A stretch of 64,000 bases of DNA, from NCBI GenBank assembly GCA_031082155.1, contig JAVHLL010000004.1:1-64000 (forward strand), in the 5' to 3' direction. This DNA comes from Thermodesulfovibrionales bacterium. Its GTDB lineage: Bacteria > Nitrospirota > Thermodesulfovibrionia > Thermodesulfovibrionales > SM23-35. The notes under the pieces were generated by a model, which worked only from the letters and a program-made list of their open reading frames with translations, made no database searches and was not told where the DNA came from. A program made the translations under genes and the position numbers. Below, in pieces: positions 37,230 to 45,664 of the stretch; positions within the stretch are counted from its first letter, which is position 1, and every line of letters begins with the position of its first letter.

Positions 37230-39332
37230 TTAACTCCTCCGTCTTATGAGTGCGAGTACGATTGCAGGCATCAGCAGCATCAGGAGATCTGCAAATGCTG
37301 TCGGTGTATTCTGCGGCCCTCCGACAGAACATCCTCCGCTTCCGCCGTGCTCCTTCGTGTTCCCACCTGAAGTAAGCGTGGTCCCTGAAATTTCATTGGA
37401 ATATGCAGAGTATCCCGCAACCGGATTAAATGCTCTCACCCTGTACCAGTATGTTGTTGCCGGACTGAGTCCCGTATCGGTGAATGTTGAGGTGTTCTGT
37501 GCCACCTGACCTACCTGAGCAAAATCAGTGTTCGATGTACGCCTTTCGATCAAATAGTTCTGTTCAGTCAACGAATTGTCCGACCAGGCAAGTTGGATCT
37601 GAGTGCTCGATGCACTTACCACCCGCAGGTTTGTCGGCGGATTGAGGGGGGTAAAAGCAGTCGCTTCAGTCCCTTGCTGCACAGGCGATTCACCGATATC
37701 ATTATACGCCCTCACCCTGTAATAATATCTCGTCCCGTCTATGAGGCCTGCATCCGAGTAAAACGATCCATTCACACCGATTGCGGCTATCTGCAGATAA
37801 GAAATCCCGTCCGTTCCTCTATAAATCCTGTAGCCGATTTCGTCCGTAGCCCGGTCAGTCCATGCCAGATCCATCTGTAATGAAGATACAGGCGTCGCAG
37901 TAAGATCATATGTCGCCCATAGTGATTTCAGGGCTCTGTCTGCGTTGATCCTTCCGCCAGTGAGTATCCAGCCGTTCATCGTGGGTAGCACATCGACATA
38001 TCTCAGTATCATTGTCCGGATTTGGCTGTGGGTAAAATGAGCATAATAAGCGCTTACAAGGCCAGCGAGTCCTGTAACATGCGGAGCTGCCATAGACGTG
38101 CCATCGAACATCTCAAAATGGCCATATCCATAATACATCGTCCACCAGTTTGGGACTGTACTGAAAATATAGGTCCCTGGTGCAGCCACGTCAACAGATG
38201 TCGGGCCGAAATTGCTGAATGAGACCCTTCTGTCATCCTGGTCAGTCGCTGCGACAGAAATGATATTTGGCAAGTTATAGCTTGCAGGATACATTGGCAT
38301 TACATCATTGTTGTCCCCGACTCCGTCACCCCCGCCGTTCCCTGCAGAAGCTACAAAGAGGATTCCCGCCACATTTGCCCGGTCTATAGCCTGATATTCA
38401 GAGGTCGAAAAATTACCGCCGCCGAAGCTGGCATTCATGGCTCTTACATTCACCCCATGGTTATTTTTCATGGTAATAGCATAATCGATGGCTGCGATTT
38501 CAGCCCCGACATCACAGGAACCATTCACGTCGCATACCTTTAACGCCATCATGTTTGTCAGCCACATAACGCCCGCAATGCCTGTACTGTTATTCCCTTT
38601 GGCCCCGATGACTCCTGCCACGTGCGTCCCGTGTCCATAGTCATCCATTGGATCATTATTATTATCGATAAAGTTCCATCCTGTACAGTCGTTCAGGTAT
38701 CCATTTCCGTCATTATCAACAGCATCGGTACAACTCATCTCGCCCAGATTCCTCCATATGTTCCAGACAAGGTCATTGTGGCCGTAATCAATTCCTGTAT
38801 CAAGCACCGCAATAGTTATGTCACCGCTGCCGATGGTGACATCCCATCCTGCCGCCATTTTGATATCGGCTCCTGCTGTCCCATATGCATATTGTCCGGT
38901 GTTCCAGAAAGACCACTGGTTTGCGAAATAGGTGTCATTCGGGATTATTGTTTCTGTCTTCCTTATATAGTTCGGCTCTGCATATTCAACATTCTGGTTT
39001 GCCATATACTGCATGACTGCATCTTTTACAGAAAGTCCCTTGGGGAGTTTAACGTGCTCAAGCGTCGGGATGATTGTATATTTCCTGACCACAGAGGCGC
39101 CGACTGTCTTATGCACAGCGGAAGACGATGCAGCTTTGACCCCTGATTTGAATTTCACAAGCAGTTCCCCATCTTTGTACTGGCCGCCATTCTCGATCTC
39201 TGCAAGAATGGACTGCGCAGAGAGCTTAATGCTGCCTGAGGACCCTGAAGTATCTGAAGAGATATTCGTGGAAGACTGGCTGCCGCAGGCGACAAGAAAC
39301 ACGCATATTATCAAATATAAATATTTCCTCAT
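37230..39332 (-). CDS. Lipoprotein subtilase (S8) with two Fn3 domains and C-terminal sorting tail
   Basis: 700 residues. Lipobox LVAC (C16); I9-type prodomain about 52-123 (GELLVKFKSG to VEYAEPNYI); S8 catalytic domain with D178 (AVLDTG), H234 (GHGTHVAG), N332 and S413 (GTSMAAP), without the insertion found in the 23-kb paralogue; two Fn3 domains (about 473-560 and 565-654); tail GGSGGC (C668)-SVGG, membrane helix about 679-696, RRRS. The tail and prodomain match the 23-kb subtilase. Its own terminator and the terminator upstream make it a single-gene unit. Likely exported by the neighbouring T2SS (inference). Confidence 0.92.
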   Translation of the reverse strand: MRKYLYLIICVFLVACGSQSSTNISSDTSGSSGSIKLSAQSILAEIENGGQYKDGELLVKFKSGVKAASSSAVHKTVGASVVRKYTIIPTLEHVKLPKGLSVKDAVMQYMANQNVEYAEPNYIRKTETIIPNDTYFANQWSFWNTGQYAYGTAGADIKMAAGWDVTIGSGDITIAVLDTGIDYGHNDLVWNIWRNLGEMSCTDAVDNDGNGYLNDCTGWNFIDNNNDPMDDYGHGTHVAGVIGAKGNNSTGIAGVMWLTNMMALKVCDVNGSCDVGAEIAAIDYAITMKNNHGVNVRAMNASFGGGNFSTSEYQAIDRANVAGILFVASAGNGGGDGVGDNNDVMPMYPASYNLPNIISVAATDQDDRRVSFSNFGPTSVDVAAPGTYIFSTVPNWWTMYYGYGHFEMFDGTSMAAPHVTGLAGLVSAYYAHFTHSQIRTMILRYVDVLPTMNGWILTGGRINADRALKSLWATYDLTATPVSSLQMDLAWTDRATDEIGYRIYRGTDGISYLQIAAIGVNGSFYSDAGLIDGTRYYYRVRAYNDIGESPVQQGTEATAFTPLNPPTNLRVVSASSTQIQLAWSDNSLTEQNYLIERRTSNTDFAQVGQVAQNTSTFTDTGLSPATTYWYRVRAFNPVAGYSAYSNEISGTTLTSGGNTKEHGGSGGCSVGGPQNTPTAFADLLMLLMPAIVLALIRRRS

Positions 39333-39398
39333 AGTTTCACTCCTTTATTGAGATCATTCACACTCATCATCTCCATTCAGAATCCTTCAATGTATTAT

Positions 39399-39425
39399 AA
39401 GGGGGCAGATTTTATCCGCCCCCTT
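39399..39425 (-). terminator. Terminator after the pil operon lipoprotein genes
   Basis: Stem AAGGGGGC / GCCCCCTT (8 bp, 11-nt loop) followed on the minus strand by TATAATAC. It lies just beyond the stop of the Ig-like lipoprotein and upstream of subtilase 2. Confidence 0.7.
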
Positions 39426-39439
39426 ATTTATTTCTTTGC

Positions 39440-41032
39440 TTATGGACGTGTCACTGTTAATGTTATTGTCCCATGCTGAGGAGTGGGCGCACTATCTGTT
39501 ACTATTATGGCCACAGCCGTGCTGCTGGGATCTGCGAATAACGGACAGGCTGTAGTTGCTGTAAAAAAACCACCCGCAGGAATTGGGTTGCCGGCAATTA
39601 TTACACCACCATGTGTTGAGATTGCGGTGTACGGAGCAATCCCGCCTGAGACAAAGAATGTAACTACCGCTCCACTGCAGCTTGCAGTTGCAGTTGGAGG
39701 CAGGAACACTAGTGGTGTTACCTCAATAGCGATTGTCAGCGTTACAGTGACCGGTGGTCTTCCAGAACTATCTGTGATCGTAATCTCCACATCTGTATCT
39801 GCCGTTGGTAATGCTGCAACCGTTGCAGTCAATGTTGTGCCTGCAACTCCAACGGTAACCAGCGCGGTATTATTTGAGGTTGCATTATAAGGCGCAACGC
39901 CACCTGATATTGCATAGGTAGCTGTATCGCCAACTGCAGGATTTGTGAGCGTCTGCGAGTCCGGCGTAACAGCAAATTCTGTTGTTACCACAATATCAGC
40001 AGTAGCAGTGAAGTTAGCGATGGAAGCGGTAACCGTTGCAGTCCCTGTTTGTGTATCAGAAGGGGTGAAGACTGCTGATGCCACCCCATTACTGGTAAGC
40101 GCAACAACCGGGGATACTGTCCCCAAAGTCACAGGATTGACACTGAATTGTACCGCAAGATCGTCCGGGATTGTGCCGGCGCTTGTCGTAATGGTAGCAG
40201 TAATAGCAGATGTTTCTCCTGCAATAACTCCTGTGGGAGTTGCATTCAGTAGAATCCCGGTGATAAAAACCGGCTGGAGGAATATGGTTATGCTATCTGC
40301 GGAACCGTTCGCTCCTACGGCCTGGATAAGGAGAGAGGTCTCCTGTCCGACAACAGAGGTCGGAGAAACTTTCAGGTAAGCGAATGCCTGACCGGCTGAA
40401 TTGGTCATGAATGTATCCCCCAGCGGGAACGATGCGCCTGAGTCACCACTGAATGTTACACTCATGCCTACAATCCGTTTGCCAAATTCATCATATGCAG
40501 TAGCCCGTAATGTCGCATTATCATCGGTTGGTATTTCAAAGAAATTAAAATCACTTGTCTCATTATAAATTCCGTCGTTATCAGCGTCTATATCAAGAAC
40601 AATGGTTGGCTGCGGCCACATGAGGGCGAAATTAGAGTAATAGATGATTATCCTGTCCCTCACCTGGTTTAACCCTTCGTCGACCTCTGCCTGAATCGTT
40701 GCAAAGCCGACTTCATGGGAGTGCAGGGTAACAGTGGCAATACCATTTGCATCAGTTTTATCAGTAATCTTATCCAGAACCCCAACCGGTGAAAGGTTGG
40801 TGAACCTGACAGGCTTGTTTTTGACAGGGTTGCCGTTCCCGTCCAGAACCTTTGCATGCAAGGTGATATCGCTGTTCGTATGTGAGACAAAGTGAGAAGG
40901 CGTTAATTCAACAAGTGTAGCTTTACCGGGATTCTCACCTTTCGGTGAATCCATTGACCCGCCTCCCCCACCGCAGCCGGCAAATGAGAGTGCAAAAGCA
41001 AGTAACGCCATTATTATGAAGACTTTTTTCAT
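39440..41032 (-). CDS. Lipoprotein with bacterial Ig-like (Big_1/invasin-type) domains
   Basis: 530 residues from ATG 41032, which has GGAGGATAAG directly upstream (a TTG 12 bp earlier lies inside that site). Lipobox FAGC then a Gly/Ser linker. At least three Big_1-like domains are visible: about 45-140 (LVELTPSHF, NGIATVTLHS), about 165-255 (LRATAYDEFGKRI, AGQAFAYLKV) and about 265-355 (AVQFSVNPVTLG, NGVASAVFTP), then two more divergent beta repeats. Surface or periplasmic adhesion scaffold by family. It follows pilMNOPQ and another lipoprotein on the same strand. Partner unknown. Confidence 0.8.
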   Translation of the reverse strand: MKKVFIIMALLAFALSFAGCGGGGGSMDSPKGENPGKATLVELTPSHFVSHTNSDITLHAKVLDGNGNPVKNKPVRFTNLSPVGVLDKITDKTDANGIATVTLHSHEVGFATIQAEVDEGLNQVRDRIIIYYSNFALMWPQPTIVLDIDADNDGIYNETSDFNFFEIPTDDNATLRATAYDEFGKRIVGMSVTFSGDSGASFPLGDTFMTNSAGQAFAYLKVSPTSVVGQETSLLIQAVGANGSADSITIFLQPVFITGILLNATPTGVIAGETSAITATITTSAGTIPDDLAVQFSVNPVTLGTVSPVVALTSNGVASAVFTPSDTQTGTATVTASIANFTATADIVVTTEFAVTPDSQTLTNPAVGDTATYAISGGVAPYNATSNNTALVTVGVAGTTLTATVAALPTADTDVEITITDSSGRPPVTVTLTIAIEVTPLVFLPPTATASCSGAVVTFFVSGGIAPYTAISTHGGVIIAGNPIPAGGFFTATTACPLFADPSSTAVAIIVTDSAPTPQHGTITLTVTRP

Positions 41033-41068
41033 CTTATCCTCCAAAACTGTAATTGCTCACACTACTGA

Positions 41069-41704
41069 CTAACAGTTATCAAACCACCCAATCTGGAAAT
41101 TCATCTGTGTCTTGACGGTAAAAGCTTCGCCATATTCATTTTTTCCATAGAAAGTAAAAATAGCTGTATAGTTGTTAATATATGCAAGGTGAGAATCATA
41201 ACGGCCCGATAAAACATCATCTCCATACTTCTCTTTTCTGGGCAGGTCAATAAGCGCTATGGTCCATATAAGGCTCGTAGTACCGTTCCCTGAAAGGGGA
41301 GGGGAAATGATGATAGTCTCAAAACGGGTATCCTTTTCGATCGGCGGAGCCCCGAGTGAATCATTCGAACGTTTGTATTCTATGGTATATTTATCGATAT
41401 AAAGCGTCCCTGGCTTTATGGTAGGGTTTGGGTTTATGAGGGACGCGGTGAACGTCACTTCTGCCTGATGATCAGTAAAAACTTCATACTTAGGAGGGGG
41501 CCCAGGATCGCATAGATCCTGAAAAACATCCACAGAATTTGTGCTTGCTCCAAGATACACACCGTTCACGACCGCACTTAGTTGAACGCCGGTATCTTCG
41601 ATCCCTTTACTACCCGGTGCCCCGGCGCCGCTGCCGCATCCATATAAAGCCACTGACATGACCAAAATATAAAGCAAAAAGAGTAAGAAAAATCGTTTTT
41701 TCAT
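41069..41704 (-). CDS. Lipoprotein of unknown function downstream of pilQ
   Basis: 211 residues from ATG 41704, chosen because AGGGGGC lies just upstream and the signal peptide starts there. Lipobox VALYGC then GSGAGAPG. The rest is beta-rich and hydrophilic (EVTFTASLINPNPTIKPGTL, TIEYKRSNDS); no family recognised. It lies 55 bp after pilQ and 36 bp before the Ig-like lipoprotein, so it may act with the pilus or its secretin. Confidence 0.75.
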   Translation of the reverse strand: MKKRFFLLFLLYILVMSVALYGCGSGAGAPGSKGIEDTGVQLSAVVNGVYLGASTNSVDVFQDLCDPGPPPKYEVFTDHQAEVTFTASLINPNPTIKPGTLYIDKYTIEYKRSNDSLGAPPIEKDTRFETIIISPPLSGNGTTSLIWTIALIDLPRKEKYGDDVLSGRYDSHLAYINNYTAIFTFYGKNEYGEAFTVKTQMNFQIGWFDNC

Positions 41705-41759
41705 TTTGCCCCCTGTTTTTCTCTTATTCCACAATAATCATTTCCTGGTAAATTTACCT

Positions 41760-43985
41760 TCATTGAGATGTAATAATCCGGGGTGTTACAAAAATCAATA
41801 ATTCATTCGTAGATGTTTGCTCCCTCTTCGATTTAAATAACCAGCCGAGAACAGGGATGTTCATCAAGCCAGGGACACCGGTTTCAGCATCATTGGTAGC
41901 GATTTTGTACAATCCCCCGATAACAATAGTCTCTCCATCTTTGATAATTACATTGGTACTTGCTTCTTTCTTATCCGTTCCCGGCACACCTTCAACCGAG
42001 GGAACAGTTGGATCCAGCTCTTCTTTTTTGATTTCAATAACCATCGATATTGATTTATCGGGTGTTATATGGGGAGTTACGATTAAATCAAGCGTAACAT
42101 CTTTGTATTCGGTTGATACGGTTCCTTCTGTCGTCAGTTTTCTTACCGGGATGCTCTTGCCCTGTTTGATCATAGCCTTGCCGTTATCTACCGTCAGAAT
42201 TTTCGGATTCGAGACCACCTTGAGTTTACCCAAAGTTTCTATGGCAGAAAGCTGCATGTCAAGTCCTATCGTCCTTGAAGGGTCCAGGACGCCAAATGTA
42301 ATACCTGAACCTGACAACGGACCGGCACTTTTAGAAGGCAAATCAACCATATAGTGTCCACCCGTAACCGGGCCCGTTAAAACGTTCGGAACCCCTGACA
42401 GGCCGCCTAAGGCAGCAAGTCCGTTTGCGCTCACTGCATTAATTCCCCATTGGATACCCAACTCCTGGGTATTATCGGTGTTCACCTCTACTATCCGCGC
42501 CTCAACCAGTACCTGCGGCGTTGGTTTATCAAGGGTGGCAAGGAGATTTTCGATTTCAGGGAAAACTGATGCTATGTCCTTTACAAGCATTGTACTCGTC
42601 CGCTTGTCCAGGTTCAAACTTCCCCTTGGCGAAAGAATCTTTGCGTTCCTCACTGCAGTTTCTACCAGACCCACCTCAGCATAGCTGACACTGAAGACCC
42701 TTGTTTCAAGGGGCTCCGCTCTCATTCCTGCTTCCTGGACTTTTGTCTTTTCGTCGCTTTCCCTTGCAAATACAGTATTGGGTGCAATCCTGATGATATT
42801 TCCCTGGATGTCCTTATCAAGGCTGAAGGTTTTCAGGATCGTGTCGAGAGCCTGATCCCAGGGTACATCCCTGAATTTCATGGTAGCTTTCCCTTTAACG
42901 TCGGGATGTATGAAGAGGTTGCATCCGCTGATATCAGCGAATAACCTTAAAATCGGCACAATGTCCTGATCCTGGAAATCAAAATTCACGGTCTCTTTCC
43001 CTGCAAGATACGACCCGCACTTGGTTCCCGTCAGTTTTTCGTGCCGCTGGATGGCATCGGTTGATGCCGGGGACGTCTCTTCTGAAACTGTTTCCAGGGA
43101 AGCCAATCCGGCAGGTTCATTCTCATCTCTTTTCAGACTAATCACGATAGAGTCACCGATGGATGCGACATCAAAATTCGTCTTCTCCTTGAGATCAAGA
43201 ACAAGCCGCACTTTCTCGTCATGTTTGCCCGCCCGCATTCCCTTGACCGGGGAGACGACTGAAAGCGGAATCAGGGCATTCAATGTGACGTCAGGGATAT
43301 CGATTACCAGTCGGTCTTCCAGCGGGAAAACATTCGGAAGCATGGAGCCGTTCCCTTTAATCAGGACTTTTACCCCCTCAACGGAAGGTTCAAATGAAAT
43401 CTCGTTGATCTCGGTAGCTTTCGGCAGAGGGCCCCGCATTGCAGGCATCGTCGCCGGTTCTTCCATTTTCTTTACCTGCACAACAGGGAGGGGCTCTTCC
43501 CTTTTTACTGCATCTTGCCTGATCTTAATCGTCAGGACATTATTATTGTAATCCTGGTCGATTGAACCAGGGGTTTGAAGCAGCATTTCGAACCGGGCCA
43601 GGAGGGAAGGGGATTCAATCTGGGAAGGCATTATTTCTGTAATGCCGGGTTTCTGGGATACGATTTTTGCGTTGAAAGCTCCCAGAGAAACATCAGGCAT
43701 GTCGAGCACTATCTTATATGGATCGCCGGGTTTATACATAGTATAGATAAATGGTTTATTCGCTGTTATGGTTACCATGTTATCCTGTACGCTGATACCG
43801 GTTATAACCGCAGGTTCCTGTATCTGCATCGCTTCTTTGTCCTTGCTTTTTGTCCCGGCACAACCAGCAACAACAGCAATAAATGAGCAGATAAGAAATA
43901 GAGAAAGGGCATAAGAGATAAATGGTGCTCCGTTATGCTTTTTATCCCTCAATTTTTGTTTATTAAGTGTTAAGTTCTGATTCAT
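41760..43985 (-). CDS. pilQ: Type IV pilus secretin PilQ
   Basis: 741 residues. Lipobox-like AVVAGC (C42) after a charged N-terminus; two AMIN domains (about 60-150 and 190-280) for peptidoglycan binding; STN/N0 domain (about 330-400, VNFDFQDQDIVPILRLFADI); N1; secretin domain (about 510-741, PGLMNIPVLGWLFKS, ELLIFVTPRIITSQ). Outer-membrane gate of the type IV pilus. It ends right after the secretin domain, with no prodomain tail. It overlaps pilP by 1 bp. Confidence 0.95.
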   Translation of the reverse strand: MNQNLTLNKQKLRDKKHNGAPFISYALSLFLICSFIAVVAGCAGTKSKDKEAMQIQEPAVITGISVQDNMVTITANKPFIYTMYKPGDPYKIVLDMPDVSLGAFNAKIVSQKPGITEIMPSQIESPSLLARFEMLLQTPGSIDQDYNNNVLTIKIRQDAVKREEPLPVVQVKKMEEPATMPAMRGPLPKATEINEISFEPSVEGVKVLIKGNGSMLPNVFPLEDRLVIDIPDVTLNALIPLSVVSPVKGMRAGKHDEKVRLVLDLKEKTNFDVASIGDSIVISLKRDENEPAGLASLETVSEETSPASTDAIQRHEKLTGTKCGSYLAGKETVNFDFQDQDIVPILRLFADISGCNLFIHPDVKGKATMKFRDVPWDQALDTILKTFSLDKDIQGNIIRIAPNTVFARESDEKTKVQEAGMRAEPLETRVFSVSYAEVGLVETAVRNAKILSPRGSLNLDKRTSTMLVKDIASVFPEIENLLATLDKPTPQVLVEARIVEVNTDNTQELGIQWGINAVSANGLAALGGLSGVPNVLTGPVTGGHYMVDLPSKSAGPLSGSGITFGVLDPSRTIGLDMQLSAIETLGKLKVVSNPKILTVDNGKAMIKQGKSIPVRKLTTEGTVSTEYKDVTLDLIVTPHITPDKSISMVIEIKKEELDPTVPSVEGVPGTDKKEASTNVIIKDGETIVIGGLYKIATNDAETGVPGLMNIPVLGWLFKSKREQTSTNELLIFVTPRIITSQ

Positions 43986-44497
43986 TATTCTTCCCCCTTG
44001 TGGAGTTTCAAAATCGAATCCCTTGGTTTTATCTCACCCCTATAATCCTTAATATATTCTCTGATAAGTACGGTATTATTCGTGATCTTTTCTACCTTTC
44101 CTCCCTGGAGTCCAAGGGCCATCCCTTCGGTGATTGTATATGTCTTCCTGTCCGGAAGCATTACCAGTGCGTAGAATTTGTCTTTGTCCCATGCAATCGC
44201 CAGAAGACTGAGTTCGTCAATACCATAGCTTTCTATCGGACTGGCCCCTGCCTTCTTTTTTGGTTTTTCTTTTGACACTTGTATGAGGGGAAGGAACGGA
44301 TCTCGTCTGCCCCTCGCATCATAGGTAACTGTTTCCTGCGAGGATTTTGCAGCCTCAGTGGCGGCCTTCTCTTCTGTTTTTGCATCTGGCTGGGCCATCT
44401 TTTCCGCAGTAGCTTTTTGGGGTGGAGGCTGCTCTTTTCCGCAGCCGGCGAACAATACAAACATTGAAACAAAGATGCCTAAAAGAATGCTTCTCAT
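43985..44497 (-). CDS. pilP: Type IV pilus assembly lipoprotein PilP
   Basis: 170 residues. Lipobox LFAGC (C19), a disordered Ala/Glu/Lys-rich linker, then the PilP beta-sandwich (YDARGRRDPFLPLI, MALGLQGGKVEKI). It joins the inner-membrane PilNO complex to PilQ. Overlaps pilO by 4 bp. Confidence 0.93.
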   Translation of the reverse strand: MRSILLGIFVSMFVLFAGCGKEQPPPQKATAEKMAQPDAKTEEKAATEAAKSSQETVTYDARGRRDPFLPLIQVSKEKPKKKAGASPIESYGIDELSLLAIAWDKDKFYALVMLPDRKTYTITEGMALGLQGGKVEKITNNTVLIREYIKDYRGEIKPRDSILKLHKGEE

Positions 44498-45120
44498 TGT
44501 TGCCCGCCCTGAGCAGAAGCAGCTTTTTCTTTCTGGATATCTTCCTCCGGCACTGACGAAAAGGTCGTCGCAGTGAATGCTATTTTCATGACAGCCAAGC
44601 CTTTGTCCGGCTTTGGGTCTGAAAGTCTGACATCAGAAATATTGACTATGCGGTTAAGTTTCGTGATGCTCCCAAAGAAATACCCCAATTTGTGATAACT
44701 GCCTGAAAGTTCAACCTTGACAGGGATTTCAAACACAATTCCGCTCGAATGGGTCTTTTTCTGCGCCGGCTGCCATAATTGCACTTTCTGTCCCGAACTA
44801 ATACAAAGGTCAGAGACCTGTTTCAGCAGAGTTGATACTTCCTTTTCCTCAGGCAACTGCTGTTTTAATTCTTCGAGCCTTTTTCTCAGCCGTTCATTTT
44901 CCAATGTCAGTTCAGGTAATTTTGCCACTTTTACCTGGTCTGCGGCGATCTCATTTTCCTGAACAGCGATTTTCTTCTCAAGGGCTTTGATTTCTTTATT
45001 TTTCGGCAGGACAAACAAAAAAAGGACAATCGCAATAATAAGAATAGCGGGGGCTATTGCAATAAGAACCTTGACCGGGAGGGGAAGATTCTTCATATTA
45101 ATGTTTAATTTCAGTGCCAT
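44494..45120 (-). CDS. pilO: Type IV pilus inner-membrane protein PilO
   Basis: 208 residues. Membrane helix about 16-36, coiled coil about 40-90 (ALEKKIAVQENEIAADQ), then the periplasmic ferredoxin-like domain (VKVELSGSYHKLGYFFGSI). Partner of PilN in the alignment complex. Confidence 0.93.
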   Translation of the reverse strand: MALKLNINMKNLPLPVKVLIAIAPAILIIAIVLFLFVLPKNKEIKALEKKIAVQENEIAADQVKVAKLPELTLENERLRKRLEELKQQLPEEKEVSTLLKQVSDLCISSGQKVQLWQPAQKKTHSSGIVFEIPVKVELSGSYHKLGYFFGSITKLNRIVNISDVRLSDPKPDKGLAVMKIAFTATTFSSVPEEDIQKEKAASAQGGQQ

Positions 45121-45121
45121 C

Positions 45122-45664
45122 TCATCCTTTTATTTTAAAGCTCAATTTAAACGCATAGAGAGGAATTTTTTCTATTTCGACGCTTTTCGATTCCTTGAGA
45201 TACACTTCGGTAAACAGCGGTGATTTTTTCAAGTTGTCCACATAGGCAACAATGTCCGTGTTGGTGAACCCGAGTCCCTCGATATCGATGCTGCCGGTTC
45301 CTGACATTTGCATGTCTTTTAACCAGATGCCGTTGGGAATTAGCAGATTGATTTCGTCCAGCACTTTTACCGGTACGCTCCTGTTTTTGCCCAATTGTTC
45401 TATGACGTCATTCCTTTGTTTGAAGTTTTTGTTCCGCTGCTCAAAGTCCTCAACTGCCTTTATCTGCTGTTTAAGTTCCTCGATTTTCCTTTCATTGTTT
45501 GCAAAATCAGATTTCCGTGTGTTCAGGCGTGAAGTAAAAAAGAAAGTGAGATATGCCATAATGAGCGCTGCTGCGACTGTAGCCAGAATTGTGGAAAGCA
45601 GCAAGGTCGGCAGTGGTTTTGCTTTCTTTTTCCTTTTAACCGGCAGAAGGTTTACTTTTATCAT
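45122..45664 (-). CDS. pilN: Type IV pilus inner-membrane protein PilN
   Basis: 180 residues. The cytoplasmic N-terminus IKVNLLPVKRKKK is the PilM-binding motif (IxxINLLP), followed by a membrane helix (about 21-43), coiled coil and periplasmic domain. Overlaps pilM by 4 bp. Confidence 0.94.
   Translation of the reverse strand: MIKVNLLPVKRKKKAKPLPTLLLSTILATVAAALIMAYLTFFFTSRLNTRKSDFANNERKIEELKQQIKAVEDFEQRNKNFKQRNDVIEQLGKNRSVPVKVLDEINLLIPNGIWLKDMQMSGTGSIDIEGLGFTNTDIVAYVDNLKKSPLFTEVYLKESKSVEIEKIPLYAFKLSFKIKG

Noticed and set aside
23090-39332. PEP-CTERM or LPXTG sorting signal on the subtilases
   Set aside because: No VPEP or LPxTG motif precedes the helix; the motif is glycine-cysteine, which fits other CTERM classes.
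41760-43985. Prodomain-type tail on PilQ
   Set aside because: PilQ stops right after the secretin domain at VTPRIITSQ; the feature is specific to GspD.
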